NCBI GenBank assembly: GCA_045642485.1 | Contig: JAZUIV010000079.1 | Location: 1 to 49,576, forward strand | Direction: 5' to 3' | DNA: 49,576 nucleotides | DNA from: Cacconaster sp045642485 | GTDB taxonomy: Bacteria > Bacteroidota > Bacteroidia > Bacteroidales > UBA932 | Part shown: in pieces, positions 25,189-33,193 of the stretch | How the letters are laid out: each line of letters opens with the position of its first letter | How positions within the stretch are numbered: the stretch's first letter is position 1 | Made by a program: the position numbers and the translations under genes | Notes under the pieces: generated by a model | The model's input: only the letters and a program-made list of their open reading frames with translations | What the model was told of the DNA's origin: nothing | The model's database searches: none

Positions 25189-25440
25189 ATGACAACAACG
25201 ACGGCAACAAACTTCAGATCCAACGTGAAACGATACCTGGACCTCGTGATAAACGACAGTCAGGAAGTGGTTATCAGCAGAGGCAGCGATTCAGCTGTGC
25301 TTATTCCCCTTGACCAATACAATTCCATAAAGGAAACAGAATATCTGATGTCCTCAAAAGAGATGGAAAGAGTAATTCTTCAGGGAATGGAAGACATAAA
25401 GAACGGTAATTTCACAGAGGTCAATATAGATGAGCTATAA
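25189..25440 (+). CDS. yefM: Antitoxin, YefM/Phd family
   Basis: The 83-residue cytoplasmic antitoxin begins MTTTTATNFRSNVKRYLDLV, the DNA-binding Phd/YefM fold, and has the family core EVVISRGSDSAVLIPLDQYN. The C-terminal tail (about 50-83, acidic) should wrap and inhibit the toxin. It should repress its own promoter, where TGTACA-type sites are found. The start at 25189 follows a perfect promoter; longer in-frame upstream sequence is non-coding. Its last 11 nt overlap the toxin gene, the usual coupling for this pair. Confidence 0.9.
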   Translation: MTTTTATNFRSNVKRYLDLVINDSQEVVISRGSDSAVLIPLDQYNSIKETEYLMSSKEMERVILQGMEDIKNGNFTEVNIDEL

Positions 25441-25705
25441 GATTGCATTCACTCCGCAGGCACGGGAAGATTTCGACTTCTGGAAAAATACAGATCCGAA
25501 AACTGCTGAAAAGATCAAGGCAATGCTCAGGGAGTTGCAGGAGCATCCATTTTCCGGGATAGGAAAGCCGGAACCCTTGAAGTATCAGTTTTCAGGAGCC
25601 TGGTCACGGAGGATAAATCATAAGGACAGGCTGATTTATCAAGTCGACGGTGAACTTGTTACCGTTTTCGTTCTTGCGATGCGATTCCATTACAAGGACA
25701 AATAA
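25430..25705 (+). CDS. yoeB: mRNA-cleaving toxin, YoeB/Txe family
   Basis: The 91-residue toxin should act on the ribosome and cut mRNA at the A site, halting translation when YefM is degraded. It carries FTPQAREDFDFWKNTDPKTA, a KIKAMLRELQEHPFSGIGKPEPL segment and the catalytic-site region WSRRINHKDRLIYQV ending in MRFHYKDK. This corresponds to the conserved Glu/Arg/His-Tyr set of YoeB. It overlaps yefM by 11 nt. The protein is full length and looks intact. About 87 bp of sequence without a gene separates it from the convergent propeller gene. Confidence 0.92.
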   Translation: MSYKIAFTPQAREDFDFWKNTDPKTAEKIKAMLRELQEHPFSGIGKPEPLKYQFSGAWSRRINHKDRLIYQVDGELVTVFVLAMRFHYKDK

Positions 25706-25792
25706 GCATCCACTTGACACGAAACGCATTCTTTTTGGGGTCTGCTGCAAAAACATCTGTTTGATTCATCCGTCTACGCAACTGCAAAGTCG

Positions 25793-27325
25793 TTAGTTCG
25801 GAGCGAGGGAGCTGTCTGTGGAAGGGGCGGTGGCGCCGGGCTCAAGGTTGGACGCGCCGGAAACGGCATCGAAAATCTTGTCGCTGCCGGACCAGCGGTA
25901 GCGGAAATTCTCACGCTCATCGGAAGTAATGGTCTTCAGCGCTTTACGGGTATCAAAATCAATCGGTCCCGAGATGAATTCGGGGACGTTGAACGAACGG
26001 TCGTGAGCCGAATAATAGCGGAGCGGATGCTCCTGAGGAAGCATAAAAGCCTTGCCGCACTTGCCGTTCTCATCAATATGGCAGATATATGCTCTGGTGA
26101 ACCGGCCGTCATCCCTTCGACTGCCGAAGACAAACCATCTGGAATTGCTGCTCCAACTGTGATAACTTTCGGCATCATCGCTGTTAGCCCCTTCCGCGGG
26201 GAATGTCTCCCCCGTTGCCGTATCATAGAGCCAAAGGTCGGACTCCTTATGCCAAATCGGGAAAGTTGCGTAGTCGAAGAGAGAATACATAATATACCGT
26301 CCATCGTATGACGGGCGCGGAAAGGCAATGCTTTTGCCCAGGGAAACGGCGTCAATCACAAGTTCATTCACCTCACCGAAAGTGCCCGTGGCTGAATCGA
26401 AACTCACTTTGTATAGATTATACTTTATTTTCTCCAGTTCGGCCGGTATCTCCCTTTCCGGGCAGGAGCAGAAATAGAGCGTCCTCCCGTCGGGAGAAAA
26501 AGCCGGATAAGTCTCCCAATTCTCCTTGGTCCTGACATTGGGACTGGAAATCAGACAGTTGTTGCGGATATCATAAACCTGAAGGTCGGATGCTATGTCA
26601 TACACTTCAAGAAGCTGTCCGGGGCGGACGTGGAAGCACTGGCGTGTGGTGTTCGTGGAATAGGCGATATAGTCTCCCGAAGGATGCCAGTAGGGATAGA
26701 CACAGGTGCCCAGTGTCGATGGAGTCTTTGTATTGTAGGCGGTCATCTCCCCACCCCTGCGGAGAATTGTTGCCGCGTGATTGCCCCGCACGTGCAGACT
26801 GAGGTCCGTGGGTTCGGTCTGACGGAAAGAGTGGCAGTTGAAACAATCGTTCAGTTGGGTGTTCTCCATCAGCGGAATCTCATCGAAAGTGCTGAGGTTA
26901 CGCTCATATATACCTATGAAGCCTGCCGTTTCATACCCCGGACATATCAGCCTGTAGGCAATTCCGTAGTCTATGGGGTCGGGACTCACATAAATGGTCC
27001 AGGTCGAATCCATCGGAGAGCTGCACACTTTAATTTCCCCGCCTCCTTTCGCCTGCGAAAGCAGTTTCTGCCACTCCTTATGTTTCCACTCCACTTCCCT
27101 GCCCCTGATTGTCACGCTTTCGGTGCCGCAGGTGAATGTGGTGACTGCATCCTCCGCTCCCTCAAGGGTATAGACGAAATTGAGGGGAGCGATGGTGGAA
27201 GGGATTGTGACTCCGACATAATCCGGATAAATCGGTCTTACGCCGTATCCGTCACCGAAATAATCAGTCCGCGTACAGGACGCGAGAACCAGTAAAAAGG
27301 CAAAAAACAATATATGGCGTCTCAT
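25793..27325 (-). CDS. CxxCH-containing TolB/PD40-type propeller lipoprotein (cassette copy 2)
   Basis: This lipoprotein of about 510 residues (MRRHILFFAFLLVLASC) is a paralogue of the proteins at 19878 and 31811. It has IYPDYVGVTIPSTIAPLNF at the N-terminus, CFNCH at residues 161-165, YWHPSGDY, FSPDGRTLYFCS, PRPSYDGRYIMYS, FPIWHKESDLWLYD and SYHSWSSNSRWFVFGSRRDD (about 385-405). It carries an extra Ser/Pro/Ala-rich tail (NLEPGATAPSTDSSLAPN) missing from the others. The start at 27325 follows the stop of the DUF6057-like gene by a single base, so translation is coupled; the longer frame to 27442 would overlap that gene. Function unknown; the CxxCH may bind heme or metal. Confidence 0.75.
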   Translation of the reverse strand: MRRHILFFAFLLVLASCTRTDYFGDGYGVRPIYPDYVGVTIPSTIAPLNFVYTLEGAEDAVTTFTCGTESVTIRGREVEWKHKEWQKLLSQAKGGGEIKVCSSPMDSTWTIYVSPDPIDYGIAYRLICPGYETAGFIGIYERNLSTFDEIPLMENTQLNDCFNCHSFRQTEPTDLSLHVRGNHAATILRRGGEMTAYNTKTPSTLGTCVYPYWHPSGDYIAYSTNTTRQCFHVRPGQLLEVYDIASDLQVYDIRNNCLISSPNVRTKENWETYPAFSPDGRTLYFCSCPEREIPAELEKIKYNLYKVSFDSATGTFGEVNELVIDAVSLGKSIAFPRPSYDGRYIMYSLFDYATFPIWHKESDLWLYDTATGETFPAEGANSDDAESYHSWSSNSRWFVFGSRRDDGRFTRAYICHIDENGKCGKAFMLPQEHPLRYYSAHDRSFNVPEFISGPIDFDTRKALKTITSDERENFRYRWSGSDKIFDAVSGASNLEPGATAPSTDSSLAPN

Positions 27326-27326
27326 A

Positions 27327-29042
27327 TCAGATGTTCCTGCAATAGTAATAGTACCAGTATGTGTCCCCGTATTTCTTCTCAAGAAGCGGCTTGTTGCCGG
27401 ACCGGTATTCGCTGATGAACCTGACGAACCTGTCATAAACATCCTTAGTAATGTAGGAAGGCATCCCTTCAGGGCTGTCGTGGGTCTCGGCCCAATAGAG
27501 AATCACCCCTTCCTGATACGATTTTGACATTTTCCCGTCATAAAGTTGGATACATTCGAAAAATCTGGGAAGGTTCCTGCTCAGAAGAGTCCAGGCCAGC
27601 AGATACTGCATAGCCACCTTATTGGAACGGTTTTCCACGAAATGGAGGCCCAGCATCGAATCCATCTCATAATCGCTGAAAAAGAAATCCTTATCCTTGA
27701 GCACAAGTTCCCTTTGGCGCCCGTAAACAGGGTGATTTTCAATCAGTGCGGGGTTGTCGAGCAGCCTTTCGTTCTCAAGCGCACACTTGCGGTAGAAAAA
27801 AGTCCGCTTCAAGGGTTCAAGATACTTTCGTGCCACATCGTACGCTCCTGTCACAATGCTTGCCTCCACCATTCTTCTGTAGCACACCGCACTCTTCTGG
27901 AAATCGGGAACAACTTCCTGGGCATCGAATATGAAGCGCTGGGAAGTATTCACGAAACCGAGATGCCAGCAGATATCCGAGGCCGATATGGGGCTGAAAT
28001 GGTCTCTCTGATGAGAAGGGAGAAGACCTTCCGTCCCGTTCTGGAAGAATTCGAACATATGCTCCCCCATCTGGCCCGTCATTGCAAGGGCAAGATTCAG
28101 ACAGGAGACCGTCACGGGTGTATCCGGATTCTTTTCAGCGGCGCAGCGGATGATTCTGTTCCACAGCTGCATTCTGGTGAAGAAAGCATATTTCATCATT
28201 TCCTCCTTTTTTGAATCCTGAAGCATCGCGACCCCGGTGGCGGACAGGGCAAAAACCGCCAGCAGAGTAACAACAGCCGGCCAGCGGCGGTTAGAATCGG
28301 CATACCGGCCGAATGCATCGGCAAGGAGGAGTGCCGACAGCAGAATAGCGGAAGTCCAGGGCCAGAGAGGCGTGACATTGTGATAACGGTAATAATGTGT
28401 GCCGAACATAAGGCGTTGGAACGGCAGATCAGTCAGATAAGCCGATATGGATGCGGATGCAGCTGCGGCCGCAACGCAGGCAATGGCAAGCCTCCAATCC
28501 TTTTCGCGGCACAGTGCAGCCACGGAGAATACAATAACGGCCAGCCCGCCGCCCATAAGATAGAGCAGAATCTCCAGAGCGATTATAAGTGCATATCTGA
28601 ATGTCCGCTTAGTGGAACGAGACAGCAGATATGTAAAGGAAAGACCCGAAATAACGGCAACAGATGGCGAAAGCAGGGCATTCTCGTCGCACATATAGAC
28701 GACAAGAATACAGGCAGGAAGGAAAGAGAGTGCGTATTCCGCCAAAGTTTTTTTACGGAATACTGAGAAGGTCAGAACCTGTACCGCAACCGCCAGACCA
28801 GCTATGATTGCCGCTCCGATGCCGGCCTGATAGAAGAACTGAATCAGAAATCTGCTGACGTAATCGGAAAAGCCTCCAGGCATTGAAACCACGTCAAACA
28901 GGTAATCGGAACTGAAGAGGAACATCTGGCACAGCTCCTGGTAATGCAGATGATAGGGATAGGCTATACGGAAAAAGAGGAAGACCGCAAGGCCGAAGAT
29001 CGCAGAGGCGACAATTTTCAGCAATGTTTCCTTACTTTTCAT
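27327..29042 (-). CDS. DUF6057-like polytopic membrane protein (cassette copy 2, full length)
   Basis: This protein of about 571 residues is the most complete of the three cassette partners. The N-terminal half is strongly hydrophobic, with about eight or more membrane segments (GLAVFLFFRIAYP, GAAIIAGLAVAVQVL, ILLYLMGGGLAVIVFSVAAL, ILLSALLLADAF). The C-terminal half (about 300-571) is helical and TPR-like, with LNLALAMTGQMGEHMFEFFQ, NGTEGLLPS, TGAYDVARKYLEPLKRTFFY, and a final YGDTYWYYYYCRN. ATG starts at 29048 and 29090 are also possible; the TTG at 29099 is unlikely. One base separates it from the propeller gene. The conserved pairing suggests the two proteins form an inner membrane plus lipoprotein complex, but no activity is known. 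Confidence 0.7.
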   Translation of the reverse strand: MKSKETLLKIVASAIFGLAVFLFFRIAYPYHLHYQELCQMFLFSSDYLFDVVSMPGGFSDYVSRFLIQFFYQAGIGAAIIAGLAVAVQVLTFSVFRKKTLAEYALSFLPACILVVYMCDENALLSPSVAVISGLSFTYLLSRSTKRTFRYALIIALEILLYLMGGGLAVIVFSVAALCREKDWRLAIACVAAAAASASISAYLTDLPFQRLMFGTHYYRYHNVTPLWPWTSAILLSALLLADAFGRYADSNRRWPAVVTLLAVFALSATGVAMLQDSKKEEMMKYAFFTRMQLWNRIIRCAAEKNPDTPVTVSCLNLALAMTGQMGEHMFEFFQNGTEGLLPSHQRDHFSPISASDICWHLGFVNTSQRFIFDAQEVVPDFQKSAVCYRRMVEASIVTGAYDVARKYLEPLKRTFFYRKCALENERLLDNPALIENHPVYGRQRELVLKDKDFFFSDYEMDSMLGLHFVENRSNKVAMQYLLAWTLLSRNLPRFFECIQLYDGKMSKSYQEGVILYWAETHDSPEGMPSYITKDVYDRFVRFISEYRSGNKPLLEKKYGDTYWYYYYCRNI

Positions 29043-29132
29043 CAGCATTTGACTTTTTAACAATATGTAAAGATATCGAAAAGAATTCATTTTTTCCAAT
29101 AACCACGACTAGCAATATTCACGGCTATTTCA

Positions 29133-29140
29133 TACATTTG
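29133..29140 (+). promoter_or_regulatory. -7 element of the GH5 gene
   Basis: TACATTTG matches TAnnTTTG. The predicted start point is near 29147, giving a leader of about 57 nt before the ATG at 29204. The -33 region is weak (CTAG). Confidence 0.45.
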
Positions 29141-29203
29141 TAGGAAGTGCAAATGTGCAGCAGACGGCTCACGTTGCCAAACCGGAAGTTTAAATCTAAC
29201 CAT

Positions 29204-31006
29204 ATGACTAGAATCATCAATTTCATTTCGGCCGTATGCCTGTTCATTTTCACGGCGGCAGTCATAATAAGTTGCGCTGAGAAGCCTGAAGAACAGAAGA
29301 AAACACCGGTCCTGTCCGTCAATCCGGCGGAATTGAACTTCGAATATGCCGGAGGCACCGCGACAGTCACTGTCACCTCATCAATCAAACCTTCCGTAAA
29401 TTACAAATCCGACTGGATTGAGGTGAAGGAAGGCTCATATAACGGAGGCGCAGTCACCCTGACCGTAACCGCCTCCGAGAATACGACAACCGGGCCAAGG
29501 GAATGCACCGTCTATGTCAACGGTGATCAGAAGACGGAAAAGATAACTGTCAGGCAGGCGATTAAAAAAGTGGAGCTTTCAGCAGATGTGAAAGATATAG
29601 ATTGCAACGCCAAAGGAGGACACTACAGGATAGTAACCACCTCCACGTCAGCCGTATCGGTGGATGCACGGGATGACTGGTTCAGTGTGAAGACCGGCTC
29701 CATCGACAGTGAAAGGCACACTGCGATTGACGTTTTTGTAGCTCCCAACCGTTCCGGGTCGGACAAGGATGGAAGTTTCACCGTCACCTGCGGTGAAGAG
29801 TCATTGGAGATAAGTATATCCCAGCCGGCCATTCCCCAACCAACCGTGGCGGATGCGGAACCCCTGACTCCTCAGATGGTTTTCGACGCGCTCCGGATGG
29901 GATGGAATCTCGGGAATCAGATGGACGCCTTTTCCAATGACGTGGCATCGGAGACAGTCTGGGGAAATCCCAAGGCAACACAGGCTACTTTCAATGCGGT
30001 CAAGGCAGCCGGTTTCTCGTCAGTCCGTATCCCTGTCACCTGGCTGGGCCATATCGGGGAGGCTCCCTATTACGAGATAGAGAGCAAATGGCTGGACAGA
30101 GTCTATGAACTGGTGGGATATGCCGAAAATGCAGGACTCGCCGTCATCATAAACACTCATCACGACGAGAACAACGGGGACAATCATTGGCTGGACATAA
30201 AGAACGCCTCCTCCAATGCCGGCACACAGAAGAAGATTCTCACACAACTGTATTCGATGTGGAGCCAGATAGCCGACAGGTTCAAGGACAAGGGAGAGTG
30301 GCTCATTTTCGAACCGTTCAACGAGATTCAGGACGGAGGATGGGGCTGGAGTTCTGCTTTCCAAGGCAATCCTCAGCCCCAATATGACGCACTGAATGAA
30401 TGGAACCAGGCTTTCGTGGATGCTGTCCGCTCCTCCGGAGGCGAGAATGCCACAAGATGGCTTTCGGTAGTAGGATACAGCGCGAATCCCGGGTTCACCA
30501 TTACCGGCCTCAAAATTCCTGAAGACTATACCACGGCAAACAGACTGATCGTAGGAGTACACGATTACGATCCCTACAATTTTACTCTTGCCAATCCTCT
30601 GACCGAGCAATGGGGACATACAGCCGACAGGTCCAGGCGTTGCAGCGACAACGACGAGGCAAACGTAACCGCAGTGTTTGACAATCTGGTGGAAGCCTAT
30701 CTGTCGAAGGGAATGCCGGTGTATATCGGAGAGATGGGATGCTCTTTCCACCCCGGGGATGATTTCAAATATCAGAAGTATTATATCGAATATTTCTGCA
30801 AGGCCGCCGCCGACAGAAAACTCCCTATGTTCGTGTGGGACAATGGAGCGGCGGGAGAAGGTCCCGAGCACCACGGATACTTGAACCACGGAGACGGTGG
30901 CTATATGAGCGACAGGGCGAAGGAAATCATTGACACAATGGTCAAAGCAGTAAACTGCGACGATGCTGACTACACTTTGCAAAGTGTATATGACTCAGCA
31001 CCTTAG
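29204..31006 (+). CDS. BACON-BACON-GH5 endo-beta-1,4-glucanase lipoprotein (probable endo-xyloglucanase, GH5_4-like)
   Basis: The 600-residue surface lipoprotein (signal ending AVIISC) should cut the beta-1,4-glucan backbone of xyloglucan or mixed-linkage glucan outside the cell. Two BACON domains come first (about 35-118, LSVNPAELNFEYAGGTATVT; and about 120-210, VELSADVKDIDCNAKGGHY). The GH5 barrel follows (about 225-590) with MGWNLGNQMDAF, VRIPVTWLGHIG and THHDENNGD, the acid/base E374 in EPFNEIQ and the nucleophile E510 in VYIGEMGC. The BACON-GH5_4 layout is that of the B. ovatus xyloglucan-locus endoglucanase, which has one BACON domain. It stands about 10.8 kb from the susC block with its own promoter. 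Confidence 0.88.
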   Translation: MTRIINFISAVCLFIFTAAVIISCAEKPEEQKKTPVLSVNPAELNFEYAGGTATVTVTSSIKPSVNYKSDWIEVKEGSYNGGAVTLTVTASENTTTGPRECTVYVNGDQKTEKITVRQAIKKVELSADVKDIDCNAKGGHYRIVTTSTSAVSVDARDDWFSVKTGSIDSERHTAIDVFVAPNRSGSDKDGSFTVTCGEESLEISISQPAIPQPTVADAEPLTPQMVFDALRMGWNLGNQMDAFSNDVASETVWGNPKATQATFNAVKAAGFSSVRIPVTWLGHIGEAPYYEIESKWLDRVYELVGYAENAGLAVIINTHHDENNGDNHWLDIKNASSNAGTQKKILTQLYSMWSQIADRFKDKGEWLIFEPFNEIQDGGWGWSSAFQGNPQPQYDALNEWNQAFVDAVRSSGGENATRWLSVVGYSANPGFTITGLKIPEDYTTANRLIVGVHDYDPYNFTLANPLTEQWGHTADRSRRCSDNDEANVTAVFDNLVEAYLSKGMPVYIGEMGCSFHPGDDFKYQKYYIEYFCKAAADRKLPMFVWDNGAAGEGPEHHGYLNHGDGGYMSDRAKEIIDTMVKAVNCDDADYTLQSVYDSAP

Positions 31007-31098
31007 TTTCGGGAGCGGGGCAAAAAGCGCTTTTAATTATTATCCGACAGTATTATGGAACAAGCCGAAAACAGAAGTAATATTAAAGCGTTAGACAA

Positions 31099-31683
31099 AT
31101 GAAATGTAAAAATTCCTTATTTGCTGGATTATTGATCTTGGTCAGCATTGTGTCTGCTGTAATGTCAGGTGTTATTGTATGGCATATGGCGTCAGAAGAA
31201 GATACTCTTGCGGATTATGCATATAATTTGAATAAAGATGATTTTGATGTTCATTACATCGATTTGACAAATTACGTCATATATGAAAGCGCGGAAGACG
31301 GAAGCCTTCTTCGCCCCTATGCTTTTATACTGGTTACCGATGCAGAAGACATAGAATATTTGTTAAGATACTATCCGCAATGTTCATCGTATTCTTTTGA
31401 ATTGACAGAATATTGCTACTTGGTCACTTTTGGGGCTCCGGCCATATCGGCATATTACAATACGGCTTATACGTTGTTGCTCGATGATTCTCCAAAATAT
31501 GCCAAACGATGGAAATATGACGAGGAAATATTATTCATTGATATTCAGGCGAATGACGGTAAGATATATTCCTCTTTGGATCGCATTTGGGATGTTTATG
31601 ATAAAGTTACCAGCAAATCTGATGGGCGTGTGTACATTTACAAATTCGATAGAACGGTAAACCTTGGAACAGAAAGTGAGTAA
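31099..31683 (+). CDS. AT-rich orphan: unknown protein with one N-terminal membrane helix
   Basis: I do not recognise this 194-residue protein. It has one N-terminal hydrophobic segment (LFAGLLILVSIVSAVMSGVIVW) that could be an uncleaved anchor, then an acidic, tyrosine-rich soluble part (YAYNLNKDDFDVHYIDLTNY, RVYIYKFDRTV). The DNA is clearly richer in A and T than the flanking genes and uses codons such as TTG, ATA and GAT that the neighbours avoid, so it was probably gained by transfer. It stands alone between the GH5 gene and the convergent cassette 3. The following 127 bp hold no gene. Confidence 0.6.
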   Translation: MKCKNSLFAGLLILVSIVSAVMSGVIVWHMASEEDTLADYAYNLNKDDFDVHYIDLTNYVIYESAEDGSLLRPYAFILVTDAEDIEYLLRYYPQCSSYSFELTEYCYLVTFGAPAISAYYNTAYTLLLDDSPKYAKRWKYDEEILFIDIQANDGKIYSSLDRIWDVYDKVTSKSDGRVYIYKFDRTVNLGTESE

Positions 31684-31810
31684 TAATTGATAAAAGTAAG
31701 GGAGGATGAGCAGATAAGTCCTATGTCTGAATCCCAGAGAGATTATTCCCAAACGATGGTCTATAAGAGATAATTGTTTATTGTTAGGTGCCTTGGCGGT
31801 GAAAAGTGAG

Positions 31811-33193
31811 TCAGTAAGTGGCGGTGTCCTCGCAGGTAAATCCGACGGATGTCCTGCCGAGGTCCGGAATGTTGAAAGAGAGAAGGTACTTCTCATAGAA
31901 ATCAGGAGCCTTTTGTGGAAGCACAAAGGGCTTCGTTGCATTTCCATCCCCGTCCAGATGGAAGAAATAGGGCCGCCCGTATTGCCCGTCTCCCCTTTTG
32001 CTGGCAAAGACGACCCAGCGGCTGTTGGAAGACCAGCTGTGATACGTGTCGGAACGGTCTGAGTTCACGTTTTCAAGTGACAGAGTCCTCCCTGATGAGA
32101 GCTCCATCAATTCAAGGTCACATTCGGTGTGCCAGATAGGGAAAGTACCGTAATCCGCCACCGTATAGAGTATCCATTTCCCATCGGGAGAGCATTTTGG
32201 ATGACATACGGAACCGCCCCTGACGGAAGCATCCCAAACCACCTCCGGCTCCCCTTTCATATAACCGTCTTTTTCATCGAATCCGGCACGGTAGAGGGAA
32301 TACTTCAGGCTGGTGATATTCTCCGGCAACGCGGCCGTATCAGCACTGCAGTAATAAACCCAACGGCCGTCTGCGGAAAAGCAGGGAAATGTCTCAAGTT
32401 TGTCGGCACGGGAGAATTGCGCGCTTATATGCATCTGATTGTCATCAAAATCCGCCACTGCAAGGTCGGACTGTCTGTCATATACCTCAAGCCTCCCGGA
32501 AGGGTCGCTGTGGAAACCCGGAATTATGACGTTTGAGGAGAATACACCGAAGCGTCCGGAAGGATGAAGTTCCCCGTAAACAGTGGAAGAGACCATACGT
32601 TCCGCTTTCAGGTTGTATCTGCTCAACTTGCCGTTCCTGTTGAGAATCGCAGCCCCTTTCGGGCCGCGGAGATAAAACAGGGAGTAGTCTCCCCTGTTCT
32701 GTCCGTGGATATGGCAGTTCATACAGGAATTTCCGGTATGCCTGTGGTCGCACAGTACCGTTTCGTCGAAATTTTCAATGCAGCGTTCCACTATCTTAAC
32801 CTCGTGCCATACTTCATATGCTGGCTCTATCAACCTGTAAGTCAGATATGAATCAATAGAATCAGGGCTTACCGCAACTGTCCAGGCATCGCCCTTTGAA
32901 TTGCTGACACGGATTGTATCCCCCACAGCCTGAGAAAGCATCTGTTTCCATCGGGACTCTTCCCAATTCACCTCCCTACCCCGGAATTCCTGCTTCAAAT
33001 CTCCGACTGTGAAGGTCGTGCGGCATCTTCCATATCCGCTTCCGGTATAATGAAAATTGAGAGGGGCGATATTGCAAGGCACCGTCACGTCCGTATAATC
33101 GGGAGAAATCAAAGAATCAGACTCCAGCACGCCGCCGGTGCAGGCTGAGAGCAACGTTGCCGAAATCACTATGGCCGTAAATCTATTTCTCAT
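31811..33193 (-). CDS. CxxCH-containing TolB/PD40-type propeller lipoprotein (cassette copy 3)
   Basis: The 460-residue lipoprotein (signal ending LLSAC) is the third paralogue. It shows ISPDYTDVTVPCNIAPLNF, CMNCH at residues 157-161, ELHPSGRFGVFSS, FSADGRWVYYCS, CSPDGKWILYTVADYGTFPI with WHTECDLELME, and SYHSWSSNSRWVVFASKRGD. It is the most divergent: 'PRPSYDGRY' of the other two is PKCSPDGKW here. The start overlaps the 3' end of its partner gene by 11 nt. The same order (DUF6057-related gene first, propeller second) and tight coupling hold in all three cassettes. Confidence 0.75.
   Translation of the reverse strand: MRNRFTAIVISATLLSACTGGVLESDSLISPDYTDVTVPCNIAPLNFHYTGSGYGRCRTTFTVGDLKQEFRGREVNWEESRWKQMLSQAVGDTIRVSNSKGDAWTVAVSPDSIDSYLTYRLIEPAYEVWHEVKIVERCIENFDETVLCDHRHTGNSCMNCHIHGQNRGDYSLFYLRGPKGAAILNRNGKLSRYNLKAERMVSSTVYGELHPSGRFGVFSSNVIIPGFHSDPSGRLEVYDRQSDLAVADFDDNQMHISAQFSRADKLETFPCFSADGRWVYYCSADTAALPENITSLKYSLYRAGFDEKDGYMKGEPEVVWDASVRGGSVCHPKCSPDGKWILYTVADYGTFPIWHTECDLELMELSSGRTLSLENVNSDRSDTYHSWSSNSRWVVFASKRGDGQYGRPYFFHLDGDGNATKPFVLPQKAPDFYEKYLLSFNIPDLGRTSVGFTCEDTATY

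Noticed and set aside
30020..30982. Minus-strand open frame of 320 codons inside GH5
   Set aside because: Exactly opposite the GH5 catalytic domain; high GC produces long antisense frames here.
31023..31034. AAAAGCGCTTTT after the GH5 gene as a terminator
   Set aside because: Stem of six pairs without loop and only two GC pairs on each side; too weak to call.
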